A stretch of 64,000 bases of DNA, taken from NCBI GenBank assembly GCA_018993155.1, contig JAGKSX010000041.1, forward strand, positions 1 to 64,000, given 5' to 3'. Positions 63,077 through 64,000 of this stretch are shown piece by piece. Source of the DNA: Hydrogenophaga sp. (GTDB lineage Bacteria > Pseudomonadota > Gammaproteobacteria > Burkholderiales > Burkholderiaceae_C). A program made the translations under genes and the position numbers. The notes beneath the pieces are model-generated. The model was not told the origin of the DNA. It saw only the letters and a program-made list of their open reading frames with translations, and did not search any database. Each line of letters opens with the position of its first letter. The stretch's first letter is position 1.

Positions 63077-64000
63077 GCATGGATCCCGCAGGTGTTTTCG
63101 CGACCTCGTTTGCCCAGGACCAGGCGCTGGTGCGCACGCGCAGCCAGGCCGTGACGCTGGCCTTGTTCGTCTTGGCCATGTTTGCGCTGCCCTTGATCGC
63201 CGACGCCCGCTCGGTGGCGGTGATGACCTCGATGCTGATCACCGCCGTGGTGGTGATCGGTTTGCAGATCAACACCGGCTTGGCCGGGCAGATCAACATG
63301 GGGCAGGCAGCCTTCATGGGCGTGGGCGCCTACGCCACCGCGCTGCTCGCGACCAAGGGCGGCCTGCCGTTCTGGATCGCGTTGCCGGTCGGTGGCGTGT
63401 GCGCGGCCCTGTTCGGCCTGGTGTTTGGCCTGGCCGCTGTCCGCATCAAGGGCTTTTACCTGGCCCTCACCACGATCGCGGCGCAGATCCTGTTCCATTT
63501 CATGGTGCTGAACCTGCCCGCTGCCTGGCTGGGTGGGTCCAACGGCATCACGGTCGATGCGGCACGGCTGTTCGGCGTGGTGCTCGACACCGATGCCGGC
63601 GTCTACTACCTGTGTCTGGTGGTGGCCTGCATCATGATCGCGGGCGCCTATGGCGTGGCCCGCAGCCGGCATGGCCGGATCTTCGCCGCCGTGCGCGATG
63701 ACGACGTCGCCTCCGGCATGATGGGCATCAACGTGGTGCGCACCAAGGCACTGGCCTTCCTGCTGGGCGCCTTCTATGCGGGCATCGGAGGCGGGCTGTG
63801 GGCGTACTACGTGCGCTTCGTCTCGATCGATCAGTTCACCCTGATCCACTCCATCTGGTTCATCGCCATGATCATCGTGGGTGGCATGGGCTCGGTGACA
63901 GGCGCACTGATTGGTGTGTTCGTCATCCGCCTTGCGCAGGAGTCCTTCACCAGCATGGGCCCTTCCCTGGTCGAGAGCTTCTCGTTCCTGAGCGGCGACG
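63073..64000 (+). CDS. Branched-chain amino-acid-type ABC transporter permease (LivM-like), cut by window end
   Basis: The first 309 residues of a LivM permease; the frame is still open at the last base. TGLAGQINMGQAAFMGVGAYATALLA, the IKGFYLALTTIAAQILFHFM segment and ARSRHGRIFAAVRDDDVASGMMGINV are typical. The ATG overlaps the livH stop. A periplasmic binding protein and second ATPase are expected beyond 64000. Confidence 0.92.
   Translation, partial: MSMDPAGVFATSFAQDQALVRTRSQAVTLALFVLAMFALPLIADARSVAVMTSMLITAVVVIGLQINTGLAGQINMGQAAFMGVGAYATALLATKGGLPFWIALPVGGVCAALFGLVFGLAAVRIKGFYLALTTIAAQILFHFMVLNLPAAWLGGSNGITVDAARLFGVVLDTDAGVYYLCLVVACIMIAGAYGVARSRHGRIFAAVRDDDVASGMMGINVVRTKALAFLLGAFYAGIGGGLWAYYVRFVSIDQFTLIHSIWFIAMIIVGGMGSVTGALIGVFVIRLAQESFTSMGPSLVESFSFLSGD

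Overview
The window looks like a chromosomal or large-plasmid accessory region from a GC-rich betaproteobacterium, most probably Burkholderiales (Comamonadaceae-like). This is inferred from five Bug/TctC-type periplasmic receptor modules, a Burkholderiales-type porin, GC-rich codon use with long antisense shadow frames, and a gene content made almost entirely of small catabolic operons, each next to its own regulator. There are no rRNA, tRNA or housekeeping genes to fix the taxonomy. I see no transposase, integrase, CRISPR array or replication origin.

Layout. 0.1-3.2 kb: an HD-like protein, a GntR/FCD regulator, remnants of an amino-acid ABC transporter operon, and an unknown protein lying against the remnant. 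3.4-8.0 kb: CocE-type hydrolase, TetR regulator, Bug receptor and cyclase-family hydrolase; a 20-bp operator-like motif occurs on both sides of tetR. 8.2-16.0 kb (minus strand): a tightly coupled operon for an aromatic or N-heteroaromatic compound (CoxS/CoxM hydroxylase subunits, fused LigB-LigA dioxygenase, FAD monooxygenase, CoxG, gamma-glutamyltransferase-like enzyme, FAH-family hydrolase, RidA-like deaminase). Its molybdenum subunit gene coxL is reduced to a 3' stub.

16.1-25.6 kb: the most interesting locus. It has a GntR/FCD regulator, a GalD/PrpF isomerase fused to a Bug receptor, a MaoC-type hydratase, a class III CoA-transferase, a CitE-type lyase, a CMLE/adenylosuccinate-lyase-superfamily enzyme, a LysR regulator and a stand-alone Bug receptor. 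Three copies of a 28-bp box tie the three promoters to the LysR. The enzyme set matches a possible bacterial trans-aconitate to itaconate to acetyl-CoA plus pyruvate route.

25.6-31.3 kb: AraC, MFS, LysR, WrbA, MFS and an AhpD-like protein. 31.4-46.4 kb: a UTRA GntR regulator, a porin, and two plus-strand operons with a common operator-like site. One carries Bug, a class II aldolase and MhpD-MhpF-MhpE (meta-cleavage lower pathway to pyruvate and acetyl-CoA). The other carries HyuA, HyuB with a zinc-ribbon tail, dienelactone hydrolase, LigB, LigA, an alpha/beta hydrolase, RidA and a second UTRA GntR. 46.4-53.9 kb: MarR, then a minus-strand CoA-thioester operon (two crotonase-fold enzymes, CoA-transferase, aldehyde dehydrogenase, VOC protein, Bug) divergent from an IclR regulator. 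54.0-64.0 kb: a PaaK-like ligase and crotonase, divergent from a beta-oxidation and Liv-type ABC transporter operon (racemase, thiolase, SDR, LivG, acyl-CoA ligase, LivH, LivM cut by the window end). That block has two identical-core palindromes but no regulator inside the window.

Most genes within operons overlap by ATGA or GTGA, so translational coupling is the rule here. Functions are assigned from motifs and family resemblance read by eye; no database search was run.
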